A stretch of DNA of 21,510 nt from positions 1 to 21,510 of the forward strand of contig CANBUA010000044.1 in NCBI GenBank assembly GCA_947372535.1, given 5' to 3'. The notes under the pieces are model-generated. The model made no database searches. It saw only the letters and a program-made list of their open reading frames with translations, and was not told where the DNA came from. Each line of letters begins with the position of its first letter. Within the stretch, counting starts at the first letter, position 1. Made by a program: the position numbers and the translations under genes. Shown piece after piece: positions 10,453 through 17,389 of this stretch. The DNA comes from Burkholderiales bacterium (GTDB lineage Bacteria > Pseudomonadota > Gammaproteobacteria > Burkholderiales > Burkholderiaceae).

Positions 10453-10494
10453 GCTGGGCTCAGCCGATGAGACCCCGGCGCGCCTAAGTTTTCA

Positions 10495-10586
<92 letters not shown>

Positions 10587-10594
10587 CGACAGAT

Positions 10595-10645
10595 AAGCCC
10601 CGAAATCCTAGTCAAATCAATGACTTGCGGTTCTGGGGCTTTCTT
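10595..10645 (+). terminator. Element-supplied terminator for tRNA-Ser
   Basis: AAGCCCC (10595-10601) pairs with GGGGCTT (10635-10641), followed by TTCTT. A second hairpin AGTCA / TGACT (10610-10614, 10621-10625) nests inside. It lies just inside attL and would replace the terminator displaced to 21381. The outer stem is good, the inner part imperfect. Confidence 0.65.
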
Positions 10646-10650
10646 ATTCT

Positions 10651-10673
10651 CCCCCACGCCTTTCCCCCACGTT
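10651..10673. repeat. Left arm-type repeat (candidate integrase arm site)
   Basis: Two CCCCCACG octamers separated by CCTTT, followed by TT. The whole 23-bp unit is repeated exactly and in the same orientation at 21275-21297. It lies 64 bases inside attL, matching the 61-base distance at the right end. Confidence 0.65.
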
Positions 10674-10759
10674 GGGTGCTCCCGTGCGCATGTAGGCCAG
10701 CAGGCCCGCGCCGCATCGGGGATAGACTTCCTTCATGCCGATAAAAATGGGGGGTCAAG

Positions 10760-11260
10760 GTGAGTGGATGGCTGCGCGTCTGGACGGTTCTTTCGGTTGG
10801 CCTCACGTTGGCTGCCCTAGTGTTTGGCCTTTCCACTGCGAGGGTGCCCAATGAGGGCTTATCTGGGTTTGCCAATCCTGCGGATGTTGCCGAGCTTCTG
10901 AAGCAGATGGAGGCGCCCGGGTGCGCCAAATTCCAAACGATGGCCCCGGGGCAGTTCTTCAATCCGGTTGATGTGGGCCTCGGCCTCTCGCATCGGGCTG
11001 TGAGCCTGAATGAGTCCATCCAGTGCGGCCGGTTGATCGACTACCGGAATACAACCACGGCGGGGCAGCCGCCTGCAGTTGGACGTGAGCCGCTCTTGGC
11101 GGAGGTGGATTCGTTCCGCAGGCAGTATCAAGCGGAGCGAAGCATGTATTGGCAACTGGTGTTCGGGGGGCCGGTTGTCACCTTCGTGGCTTCCTGGGCG
11201 GTGTTCTTTGCGGTGCGCCCTGTGGTGCGCTGGGTGCGTGCCGGGTTCCTCACCAGCTAG
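10760..11260 (+). CDS. Unknown two-span membrane protein
   Basis: A 166-residue protein with a hydrophobic N-terminal segment (about 3-24, VWTVLSVGLTLAALVFGL) and a second near the C-terminus (about 131-155, FGGPVVTFVASWAVFFAV). A soluble stretch of ~105 residues between them contains two cysteines (residues 53 and 89). This suggests two inner-membrane spans with a periplasmic loop. I do not recognise a family. GTG at 10760 follows a G-rich ribosome-binding-like run (GGGGGG, 5 bases away). It is the only sizeable rightward gene of the island, next to attL, where accessory 'moron' genes often sit, and it converges with the 170-residue gene on its right. Confidence 0.72.
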   Translation: MSGWLRVWTVLSVGLTLAALVFGLSTARVPNEGLSGFANPADVAELLKQMEAPGCAKFQTMAPGQFFNPVDVGLGLSHRAVSLNESIQCGRLIDYRNTTTAGQPPAVGREPLLAEVDSFRRQYQAERSMYWQLVFGGPVVTFVASWAVFFAVRPVVRWVRAGFLTS

Positions 11261-11272
11261 TAGTGCCTGAGT

Positions 11273-11304
11273 AAAAAACAGATGCTCCCGAGGGAACACC
11301 TGTT
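11273..11304 (-). terminator. Terminator of the leftward cargo operon
   Basis: Read on the minus strand, AACAG...CTGTT with an inner TCCC / GGGA pairing and two mismatches is followed by a T6 run. It sits 10 bases after the stop at 11315, between convergent genes. Confidence 0.72.
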
Positions 11305-11314
11305 CAAGCCTGGG

Positions 11315-11827
11315 TCAGTCCCAGGGCGCCACGTCAGGCCCGTCCAGGCCATCAAGGTCTGTGTCCAGCTCATCGGGTAGGCAGACTACAGGGCCCGGGG
11401 AGGGCTTTGCGGGCCCCTTGGCGGCCTTCCGTGCTGCTCGGGTTGCCTGGGCCTTCTCCAGCATCTTGGCCTTGTCCATGGCATCTCTGGTTGCCTCCTT
11501 GAGGATGGCCCTTGCTTGCTTGTGTGCCTCGGCTATTTCGGCGGCCAGTTCCCTGCGAATCTCTCGCCTGACCTCGGCCTTGATCCTGTCCATGGCCGTG
11601 GCCCGTAGGTCCGCCTCAAGGTCCTTGCTCCGCTGCACGCATGCTGCACACTTGTTGGTCAAGGTGAGCCGCAGGTATCCGTGCCGGTCAGACACACGAC
11701 AGGGGACCATGCCCCGGTAGACCGTCAGCCCCAGGGCCTTGGCTTGAGACCGCAGCATGGGCGGGTCGTCTCCACTGGGTGTCGGGAGGCTGCCCATGAG
11801 ACCGTCCACGGAAGTGGGGCTACTCAT
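11315..11827 (-). CDS. Phage-type protein with Cys/His cluster and long charged helix
   Basis: A 170-residue protein. Residues 27-66 (SQAKALGLTVYRGMVPC...RHGYLRLTLTNKCAAC) resemble a short zinc-ribbon-like module frequent in phage proteins (pattern G-x-PC...HG...R...C-x2-C), with C43, H49, C60 and C63 as possible ligands. A charged Ala/Arg/Glu/Lys helix follows (about 68-137) and the tail is acidic, ending DGLDGPDVAPWD. The start at 11827 is chosen because GGAGG lies seven bases upstream; the frame continues 30 codons further without a better site. It is last in the leftward gene series and followed by a terminator. Nucleic-acid binding is plausible but not shown. Confidence 0.78.
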   Translation of the reverse strand: MSSPTSVDGLMGSLPTPSGDDPPMLRSQAKALGLTVYRGMVPCRVSDRHGYLRLTLTNKCAACVQRSKDLEADLRATAMDRIKAEVRREIRRELAAEIAEAHKQARAILKEATRDAMDKAKMLEKAQATRAARKAAKGPAKPSPGPVVCLPDELDTDLDGLDGPDVAPWD

Positions 11828-12079
11828 GGATGACCTCCCCAGGTCAGGGGCAGACACAAGGGCAGATGAACCGCCATGACCACCCAGGGATGGTGAAACC
11901 AGAGTGGTGATAACCAATCAGGGAAACCTGATCTATGGTCTATGGGCGGAGCCCCACACAGGTGGGCGCCTTGTGCTGCCCTGGGTTTCGGAAGGCCCCC
12001 CATGGGGGCGTCCACGTTCGTGGTGGTGCCCATGGCCATGCTTCCGCCCCCCAGGGGGGTTGTCCGGTGAATGTACTGG

Positions 12080-12475
12080 TCACGCTGTGGCACCTGGGAC
12101 TCCACTTCTATAGGTTAGAAATTGAAATGGGGCATCGCTGGGCGGGGCGTTGGCTGCAATCACATGTGCCAGGGCAGCCTTAGACGCGACTCGGGCAGCA
12201 GCTGCATAACAAGCAGCGTGCTGACGGGAGTACCGGCCGCCTGTCAGGTCCCACACCGCATCCACTGAGATGGTCTCGCACATGCCTAAGATGAGATGAA
12301 CAAGTGACTTCCTAAGTGGGCGGGTTGAGGTGTCCCCTGGACTCTTGAGCCATACGACACCGGACAGGATGTCATCCAGCCACGGGAAGTCTTCGCAGGC
12401 ATCCCGCAGGGTGCTCACGGGGGACAGGTGCTCCCTCACCGCATTGTTATCGTGGGCCTTGGTAGCGTTAGCCAT
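12080..12475 (-). CDS. Unknown small phage-type protein (131 residues)
   Basis: A soluble 131-residue protein starting MANATKAHDNNAVREHL. The segment TGGRYSRQHAACYAAAARVASKAALAHV (about 88-115) looks helical and could contain a helix-turn-helix, but I do not recognise a family. Its ATG overlaps the stop of the preceding 135-residue gene by eight bases, indicating translational coupling. The frame is open far upstream, but that part is the antisense-like shadow of the neighbour, so the short form is preferred. Confidence 0.72.
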   Translation of the reverse strand: MANATKAHDNNAVREHLSPVSTLRDACEDFPWLDDILSGVVWLKSPGDTSTRPLRKSLVHLILGMCETISVDAVWDLTGGRYSRQHAACYAAAARVASKAALAHVIAANAPPSDAPFQFLTYRSGVPGATA

Positions 12476-12875
12476 TCGCGTTGCCCTGTGTCGGTGGTTG
12501 CTCGCCGAACATCGCGGAAACACGGGCCATAGCTTCTCTCTCTTCCGCAGCTCGCATGTCCCGGACACTGGCCGCATGCACGCGCATCGGTTCATTGAGT
12601 CCGAACACCAGGAACAACAGACGGTCCATTGAGAGCGGCGTAAGGTTGATGTACTCCGCCCGTGTGTCCCCGAAGTTGCTTCTGAAGTACCGTTCACCCG
12701 CTTCAATATGGCTGCCGAAGAAGTCAATCTGACTCCGCCGTGCGGTGTATTCCTTCCAGGCCAGCCCCCGTGGACGCAAGGCGTTGAGCTGTTCCACTTT
12801 GTACTTGCCCCTGGGGAAGGCCAGGGCCGCTTCAATGTCAGCGGAGGATGGCCGGGATGCGGTTGGCGTTGTCAT
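12468..12875 (-). CDS. Unknown small phage-type protein (135 residues)
   Basis: A 135-residue protein with no recognised family. It has a charged N-terminal half (KYKVEQLNALRPRGLAWKEYTARRSQIDFFGSHIEAG in residues 24-60), a central hydrophobic stretch LTPLSMDRLLFLVFGL, and a C-terminal charged helix (RDMRAAEEREAMARV). It overlaps the 75-residue gene upstream by 38 bases and the 131-residue gene downstream by eight, so all three form one tight translational unit. The bases before its ATG form an imperfect ~30-bp repeat with those before the 983-residue gene. Confidence 0.75.
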   Translation of the reverse strand: MTTPTASRPSSADIEAALAFPRGKYKVEQLNALRPRGLAWKEYTARRSQIDFFGSHIEAGERYFRSNFGDTRAEYINLTPLSMDRLLFLVFGLNEPMRVHAASVRDMRAAEEREAMARVSAMFGEQPPTQGNANG

Positions 12876-13065
12876 GGTTGCGGCTTTCGTGTTTTTCGGT
12901 GAGTCGTTGGTGGTCGAGGATCAGGAAGGCGAAGGCTTCATTGAGGGTGAGGCGTTCGCCGGTCTCGGCTTCGTGCTTGCGCTGTGTGTCCTTCAAATGG
13001 TTGAAGGCGCACACGGGGATGGGGATGGTTCGGATTACGGCCGGGCCGGGGTGCTGATGTGTCAT
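12838..13065 (-). CDS. Small protein, possibly ribbon-helix-helix-like
   Basis: A 75-residue protein. Residues 10-55 (VIRTIPIPVCAFNHLKDTQRKHEAETGERLTLNEAFAFLILDHQ) suggest a beta-strand followed by two helices separated by a turn, which recalls ribbon-helix-helix DNA-binding proteins. This is a shape argument only; a match to a named family was not made. The 3' end overlaps the next gene. The start has no strong ribosome-binding site. Confidence 0.62.
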   Translation of the reverse strand: MTHQHPGPAVIRTIPIPVCAFNHLKDTQRKHEAETGERLTLNEAFAFLILDHQRLTEKHESRNHDNANRIPAILR

Positions 13066-13086
13066 GGGTTCGTTGCTCGTTGGTGG

Positions 13087-13209
13087 TCAGTGGGGGCGCG
13101 GTACAGGCCAGAACGGCCAGTCCAGTTCTTCGCGGAGGATCTGGTCCACCTCCGTGGTGGCCGGGGCCTGTGTCGGTTGCTGCTCGGGGGCTTCGTGGTT
13201 CGTGGTCAT
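13087..13209 (-). CDS. Tiny unknown protein (40 residues)
   Basis: A 40-residue reading frame MTTNHEAPEQQPTQAP... ending EELDWPFWPVPRPH. Acidic and proline-rich, with an aromatic C-terminus. It lies 21 bases before the 75-residue gene on the same strand. No ribosome-binding site is clear and the frame is open 37 codons upstream, so support is modest. The 140 bases between it and the 983-residue gene hold nothing I can identify. Confidence 0.45.
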   Translation of the reverse strand: MTTNHEAPEQQPTQAPATTEVDQILREELDWPFWPVPRPH

Positions 13210-13349
13210 GGCGGGGTTTCGGGTCAAGGTGGACGGGCCAATGCGCAGCGCAGGGCCCCCGATGGATAGGGGCACTGGCTGGCAGATAGGACGGGAGGGA
13301 GGCCCTGGGTGGTGCCTCACGGCATGGCCCAGGTATCAGGGCAGGGGGC

Positions 13350-16301
13350 CTACTGGCCGGCCACCGTGAGGCGTGCCTTCCAAGTGGGGAGACCCTTGAG
13401 TACAGACGCACGGAGGTCGAGAGCACGGGTGTCCTCGGTTCGCTGTCCTTGGTGGTTGGTGAAGAAGGTCTTCAGCTCTTGCTGGAAGGCCCCGTTGTTC
13501 CCTGCTGCCAGGGCGGCCCATGCCTTCTTGAAGTCCTGGGGCTTGTTGGTCTGGTAGGCGATGTCCACCATGACGGCCTTCTGGGGGATGGAGAGCTTGT
13601 CCCACAGGCCCGCCTGGGTGGACTCAGCAGCGGCCTTCACCTGGGGCTCCAGGCGCTTGACCGAGAGCTGGGTCAGCCACTTGGCCTGATCCGGGGTGAG
13701 GCCTGCACGGCCCTCCTTGATGTCCTTCAGGCGCTCAGGTGCAACGCCCACGGCCTTCAGGTCTGCATCGACCGTAGCCGAGTTGCCCTTCAGGTTGTAG
13801 CCCATGCCGATGTTGGAGCCAGCCCCACGGGCCGGGTCAGCGTAGGCGCCCAGGGCCATGCCCTCACGGACGGTGGCCAGGGAGGCAGCGAGGCTCAGGT
13901 GGCTAGACAGGGGCACACCACCCTTACCGTCCAGGAGGTCCATGGCTGCACGAGAGGTGGTCCCCCTATCCAGCTTGGTGCCACCACGGGCGGCCAGGAA
14001 GGTGTCCCGATTGGTGGGCTCCCCCAGGCTGACCACGGGGTGGGACCCGAGGTTGTCCTGTGCAGCCTTGGAGCGCTGCGCCTCCAGCATGTCCACATCG
14101 GTGGACGACAGGTAGCCCGAGGACTTGCCCTTGGACAGGAGCACAGGGTCAATCATCCCGGTAGGCTTGCCATCGCGGAGGTTCATCACCACAGCGCGGA
14201 GCTGCTTGGCTTCCTCGGGTTGAAGGTGGGTCTTCATGTCATAGCGGCGGGTCACCTCCTGAATCGACACGAAGGGGATCACCCCTGGCAGGGCCTTCTC
14301 TGAAGAACCATTGACCACCTTGATGGCGTACATGCCTGTGTCGGCAATGGGGCTGTAGCGAAGCCAGGAACCATCAGGGAAGTCCCCCTTCTTCTGAAGA
14401 CCTTCCACCAGTGATTGGGTCAGGTCCGAGAAGGCTTCAGAGGTGCGGTCACCCCCTTGACCCGCAGGCACCCGCACGGCCCTACGGGTGGTCGAGTCCA
14501 TGACCCAGTTGTCCCGGGCCATCTTCTCAGCCTTGGCAATCACGTCCTCTTGGGACAGGTAGGGGCTGGTCCGCATCAGCTCGCGGGCCTTCTGAGAGAC
14601 CCACCCGCCCACCTCGGTGTCGTTCTGAGGGCGGCCATTGAGGCCCAGGGCGCCGCCCCAGAGGCGGCCCCAGGTGGACCCAGAGACTGCAGCCTGGGCC
14701 ACAGCTTCCACCCTGGCGGCGAACTCGGGCTTCTCGGCCTCCTTGGCGCCTTGGGCTTTCGCCTCGGGGCTGTTGGCCATGTAAGCGTTCTCGTAGGCGG
14801 TCTTGGGGTCCCGTCCGAAGTCAGCCACCTGCGCGTTGTAGGTGCGCAGGATGTCGTCAGCATCACCCTTGAAGTACAGGTCACGGTACTGGGGAGCACC
14901 GCCGAGGGCCTTGTACAGGGCAGCCGTGGCCTGGAAGCCAGCGGAGGGCCCCTCAGGGTTCGGCATGGAGGTTACCGAGGTCCCGAACAGGCGGGTCAGG
15001 GCATCCACAGGGACCGAGGCATGCGCCTTGGAGTGGGCGCCGATGATGGCCTCAGACAGGGCCTGCACGGTGGACTGGCGGTCCTTCTCGGGGACGTTGG
15101 CGCCGCCAGAGAACACCTTCCAGGCGGCCGTGATGGTGGGGCCCATCTTGGCCTCCAGCACCTTATTCTGCACCTCGGGGTCATAGCGGCCCAGCATGCC
15201 GGCCTCAAAGGCTTCCATGGCCTCATTGGTCAGGGCCTTCGTGGCCAGCTTGTCCCGCGCTTGGTTCACGTAGGAGGCCCCCTGCTCGGCGGTCAGGCTG
15301 TTCTTGCCCACGTAGTCCTTGACGAAGGCGTCAGTGACAGCCTCGGGGGTCTCATCGACCATACGGTCCAGCTTCACGCGGGTGTCATAGCGGTCGCCCT
15401 CGGTGGCCTCGTGGATGGCCTGCTCGCGGGCGCGGGTTGCTTGCGCCTTGGCCACATCCATCTCGTTGGACAGGGAGGGCGCCAGGGAGCGCAGGGTCAC
15501 CCCCGCATCGTTCGGGATGTCCAGCACGTCGAACAGTTCAGGCTTGCCGCCCACACCTTCACTCACGGTGCGCAGGCGGGCCACCAGGGCGCCCACCGAT
15601 GTCGCAGGGTCCACCTGGATCTGTGCCCCTTGGTCCACCAGCCAGTGGCCCTTCTGCAGGATCTGCTCGGGGGTCATGTCGGAGCGGATGTCCGTGGCCA
15701 GGGTCATCATGGTGCCCTTGGCTTCCTGGGTGTGCTTGTCCAGGAGGCGCTTGGAGTCGGACGACAGGATGCGCTGTTCGGTCTCGTCCAGGTGGCGGCC
15801 CATGGTGTCCACTTGGTCAGCGTCCTGCAGACCCGCGAGGGCCTTCTGGCGCTGCTCGGCCATGAACCCCTTGGCGTCGAAGCCGGGGAGGTCCTTGGTG
15901 GCGAGGTACTGGGATTCGATGTCCTGGGTGGTCTGTAGGGCAGCCCGCTGGGTGACCAAGTTGCGGTAGGCCCCCTTGTAGACGCCATCGAAGGCGGGGG
16001 GCAGGCCCTCGGCCACGGGCACCGTGTCGCCTGTCAGGGCATCACGGGGGTTCTCAGTGCGGGCGGAGGCAACCTTGGCCCTGTCCACAGCGTCCTCGCG
16101 GCCCTGCTGCATGTAGGCGTTGGAGAACTGTTGGAGGGCCGGGTTGAGGGTCTGGAGCCCCTGCACGAGGCCCATCAGGTCGGGATTGACGGCAGCGGCT
16201 GCAGAGCTGTGCTCATTCACGCGGGCTACCGCCTGGGTGCGTGGGGACTGCAGCGTAGGCCGCAGCTCGGGACGCGGGGTCAGGGCTTGGTTGTCGTTCA
16301 T
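13350..16301 (-). CDS. Phage internal virion (ejection) protein with C-terminal T4-lysozyme-like domain
   Basis: A 983-residue soluble protein, the largest gene of the island. The first ~800 residues are mostly predicted helix, rich in A/Q/D/E/K (for example AFDGVYKGAYRNLVTQRAAL and GFMAEQRQKALAGLQDADQV). This style is typical of T7 gp15/gp16-type internal core proteins that enter the cell with phage DNA. The C-terminal ~175 residues match the phage-lysozyme (GH24) layout: E813 (VREGMALGAY), D822 nine residues later (YADP), and NIGMGYN, where T4 lysozyme has a threonine before IGxGH; here that position is N830 and the loop is two residues longer. It may cut peptidoglycan locally during DNA entry. 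ATG at 16301 (MNDNQALTPRP) is preferred over an upstream in-frame ATG. No other virion gene lies nearby, which is odd. Family-level assignment is by pattern only. Confidence 0.8.
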   Translation of the reverse strand: MNDNQALTPRPELRPTLQSPRTQAVARVNEHSSAAAAVNPDLMGLVQGLQTLNPALQQFSNAYMQQGREDAVDRAKVASARTENPRDALTGDTVPVAEGLPPAFDGVYKGAYRNLVTQRAALQTTQDIESQYLATKDLPGFDAKGFMAEQRQKALAGLQDADQVDTMGRHLDETEQRILSSDSKRLLDKHTQEAKGTMMTLATDIRSDMTPEQILQKGHWLVDQGAQIQVDPATSVGALVARLRTVSEGVGGKPELFDVLDIPNDAGVTLRSLAPSLSNEMDVAKAQATRAREQAIHEATEGDRYDTRVKLDRMVDETPEAVTDAFVKDYVGKNSLTAEQGASYVNQARDKLATKALTNEAMEAFEAGMLGRYDPEVQNKVLEAKMGPTITAAWKVFSGGANVPEKDRQSTVQALSEAIIGAHSKAHASVPVDALTRLFGTSVTSMPNPEGPSAGFQATAALYKALGGAPQYRDLYFKGDADDILRTYNAQVADFGRDPKTAYENAYMANSPEAKAQGAKEAEKPEFAARVEAVAQAAVSGSTWGRLWGGALGLNGRPQNDTEVGGWVSQKARELMRTSPYLSQEDVIAKAEKMARDNWVMDSTTRRAVRVPAGQGGDRTSEAFSDLTQSLVEGLQKKGDFPDGSWLRYSPIADTGMYAIKVVNGSSEKALPGVIPFVSIQEVTRRYDMKTHLQPEEAKQLRAVVMNLRDGKPTGMIDPVLLSKGKSSGYLSSTDVDMLEAQRSKAAQDNLGSHPVVSLGEPTNRDTFLAARGGTKLDRGTTSRAAMDLLDGKGGVPLSSHLSLAASLATVREGMALGAYADPARGAGSNIGMGYNLKGNSATVDADLKAVGVAPERLKDIKEGRAGLTPDQAKWLTQLSVKRLEPQVKAAAESTQAGLWDKLSIPQKAVMVDIAYQTNKPQDFKKAWAALAAGNNGAFQQELKTFFTNHQGQRTEDTRALDLRASVLKGLPTWKARLTVAGQ

Positions 16302-16466
16302 TGGTTTCGGCTTTCGTGGGTTTCGGTGGCACAGCGCGGGGAGCGTGTGGCCCATTGGCTGGCGTGGCGGGATGCCTGCCAGTTGAGCTAGAACCCGGGT
16401 TTACGGGGCGATTCCAGGGGCGGCCAGGAGCGCATGCCTCGCTGCGGCTGCATCTGCGTAGCGATG

Positions 16467-16796
16467 TCACCGGGGAAAAATGCCCAGGCGCTGCATGTCA
16501 CACCACACGGCGAACCGCACGTCCAGCCAGCGGGCGAAGAACACGGCCAGCTTGGGATGCGCCCAGGTGCCACCGTTGCGGCCCGTGATGGCTTGCACAA
16601 ACACACGCTGATTGGCGTGAGTTTCACGGGACAGCAGACTCAATTCACCCATGTACTGGCGGGTGTCTGCGTTGTCCATGAAGTCTTGCAGCCGCTTCCC
16701 GAAGGACTGGGCAGCGGTGGTCATGTTGAACCAGCCGTCCTGGCGGAACTGGAAGGAGCGGCCTTGGTGGGTGAGGGTGATTGCTGTGGTGGTCAT
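16467..16796 (-). CDS. KilA-N domain protein
   Basis: A 109-residue protein consisting almost wholly of a KilA-N domain, a DNA-binding module of phage and large-virus regulatory proteins. Visible features are DGWFNMTTAAQSFGKRLQDF (20-39) and the C-terminal half GRNGGTWAHPKLAVFFARWL...FAVWCDMQ, the conserved GGTW-HP-LA-FARWL pattern. Such proteins often act as antirepressors or regulators; the function here is inferred. The frame ends right after the domain at a TTTTTCCCC run, and the +1 frame continues with a plausible tail, so a frameshift may have shortened it. A hairpin (16839-16861) lies in its leader, about 40 bases before the ATG. The longer upstream-open frame to 16961 looks non-coding. 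Confidence 0.88.
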   Translation of the reverse strand: MTTTAITLTHQGRSFQFRQDGWFNMTTAAQSFGKRLQDFMDNADTRQYMGELSLLSRETHANQRVFVQAITGRNGGTWAHPKLAVFFARWLDVRFAVWCDMQRLGIFPR

Positions 16797-16838
16797 GGTG
16801 TGTCGCCGGGTGGGCGTGGACACCAAGGTGTGACGGAA

Positions 16839-16861
16839 ACGGAGGGCCTCGAACCCTCCGT
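16839..16861 (-). terminator. Leader hairpin upstream of the KilA-N gene (possible attenuator/terminator)
   Basis: ACGGAGGG pairs perfectly with CCCTCCGT over a 7-base loop. On the minus strand it is followed by TTTCC, a weak T-run. It could be a partial terminator or a leader structure controlling KilA-N expression. Confidence 0.5.
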
Positions 16862-16927
16862 CCACAATGCAAAAGGCCCCCACGGGGTGAACCGAAGGGA
16901 CCAACGAACATGGGAGAATGGAGAATG

Positions 16928-16952
16928 AAAAAGGGCGGACCGAAGCCCGCCC
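16928..16952 (-). terminator. Rho-independent terminator after the YjzC-like gene
   Basis: On the minus strand GGGCGG pairs with CCGCCC over an 8-base loop, followed by T5. It lies 30 bases after the stop at 16982 and would reduce read-through from the CIRCE-controlled promoter into the KilA-N gene. Confidence 0.82.
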
Positions 16953-16981
16953 CCTGCTCAAATTGTGAGCTAGCCAGCCGA

Positions 16982-17167
16982 TTAGCGTTTGCTGTTCGGC
17001 GTCGTCTTCACCGGAGTCCAGGTATTACCCGGCTTCGTGGTGGGAGGCATGGGCCGATGGTCGGGAACCGTCGAGTAGTTCGGGACCTTGCCACCGCCGG
17101 GCTTCACCTCTTGAAAGATGCCGCCACCAGTGCCGGTGTTCTGACCGGGCTTCAGATTTGCTGCCAT
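16982..17167 (-). CDS. YjzC-like small protein
   Basis: A 61-residue protein, MAANLKPGQNTGTGGGIFQEV..., rich in Gly, Pro and Thr, with PPTTKPGNTWTPV near the C-terminus. The layout (KPGQ at the start, a central GG, then PPT-x-x-PG-x-TW) resembles the small YjzC-type proteins seen across bacteria and phages; their function is unknown. GGAG six bases before the ATG is the best ribosome-binding site in this part of the island. A terminator follows. It is the first gene downstream of the CIRCE promoter, with a ~215-base leader, so it may be heat- or HrcA-regulated. Confidence 0.8.
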   Translation of the reverse strand: MAANLKPGQNTGTGGGIFQEVKPGGGKVPNYSTVPDHRPMPPTTKPGNTWTPVKTTPNSKR

Positions 17168-17322
17168 TGGGTTCTCCGTAAAAAGCAGCTATTCCCGACG
17201 TGAGAAACCCTAGGCCGTGCATTCAAGGGCTTTCCGAACATTTCTGTTTGGCGTACCCTAAAAACACTGCTCTCGTGCAGGATTGGCAAAGCCCAGCGGG
17301 AAACCCTGGATCTAGCCTCGGG

Positions 17323-17346
17323 GCCCTCCTGTTGGCGCAGGGGGGC
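17323..17346 (-). other. Leader hairpin downstream of CIRCE
   Basis: GCCCCCCTG and CAGGAGGGC pair with one mismatch over a 6-base loop (minus-strand reading). It lies 13 bases past the CIRCE element in the transcript leader. No T-run follows, so it is a structural element rather than a terminator. Confidence 0.4.
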
Positions 17347-17358
17347 ACCTATCTCGCC

Positions 17359-17385
17359 TTAGCACTCCCAACCGCTGAGTGCTAA
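17359..17385 (-). promoter_or_regulatory. Perfect CIRCE operator (HrcA binding site)
   Basis: TTAGCACTC, nine bases, GAGTGCTAA: an exact match to the CIRCE consensus bound by the heat-shock repressor HrcA. It overlaps the expected transcription start of the leftward promoter at 17390-17418, the position from which HrcA blocks transcription of groE and dnaK operons. The nearest downstream gene on that strand is the YjzC-like gene at 17167. The inverted repeat is symmetrical, so a rightward promoter could also be controlled, but no gene follows on that side. Sequence identity to the consensus is certain; function within the island is inferred. Confidence 0.9.
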
Positions 17386-17389
17386 CGAC

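Noticed and set aside
11996..12055. C/G palindromes (CCCCCATGGGGG and CCCCCCAGGGGGG)
   Set aside because: Not followed by T-runs and without a clear partner; could be chance in G/C-run-rich DNA.
11824..12105. 93-codon minus-strand frame between the 131- and 170-residue genes, ending in an ATGA overlap
   Set aside because: The overlap and position are attractive, but it starts with GTG, lacks a ribosome-binding site, is Pro/His/Gly-rich without a fold signal, and its 3' end overlaps the ribosome-binding site of the next gene. I could not support it as a gene.
12745..13269. 174-codon plus-strand frame opposite the small unknown genes
   Set aside because: Covers four minus-strand frames with coupled starts and stops; no ribosome-binding site and a random-looking sequence.
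14415..15938. 507-codon plus-strand open frame opposite the 983-residue gene
   Set aside because: Low-complexity Gly/His/Leu/Val composition and no recognisable motif; the minus-strand frame has domain structure and an intact lysozyme-like end.
17200..17385. 61-codon plus-strand frame ending within CIRCE
   Set aside because: No ribosome-binding site or motif, and it crosses the leader and operator region.
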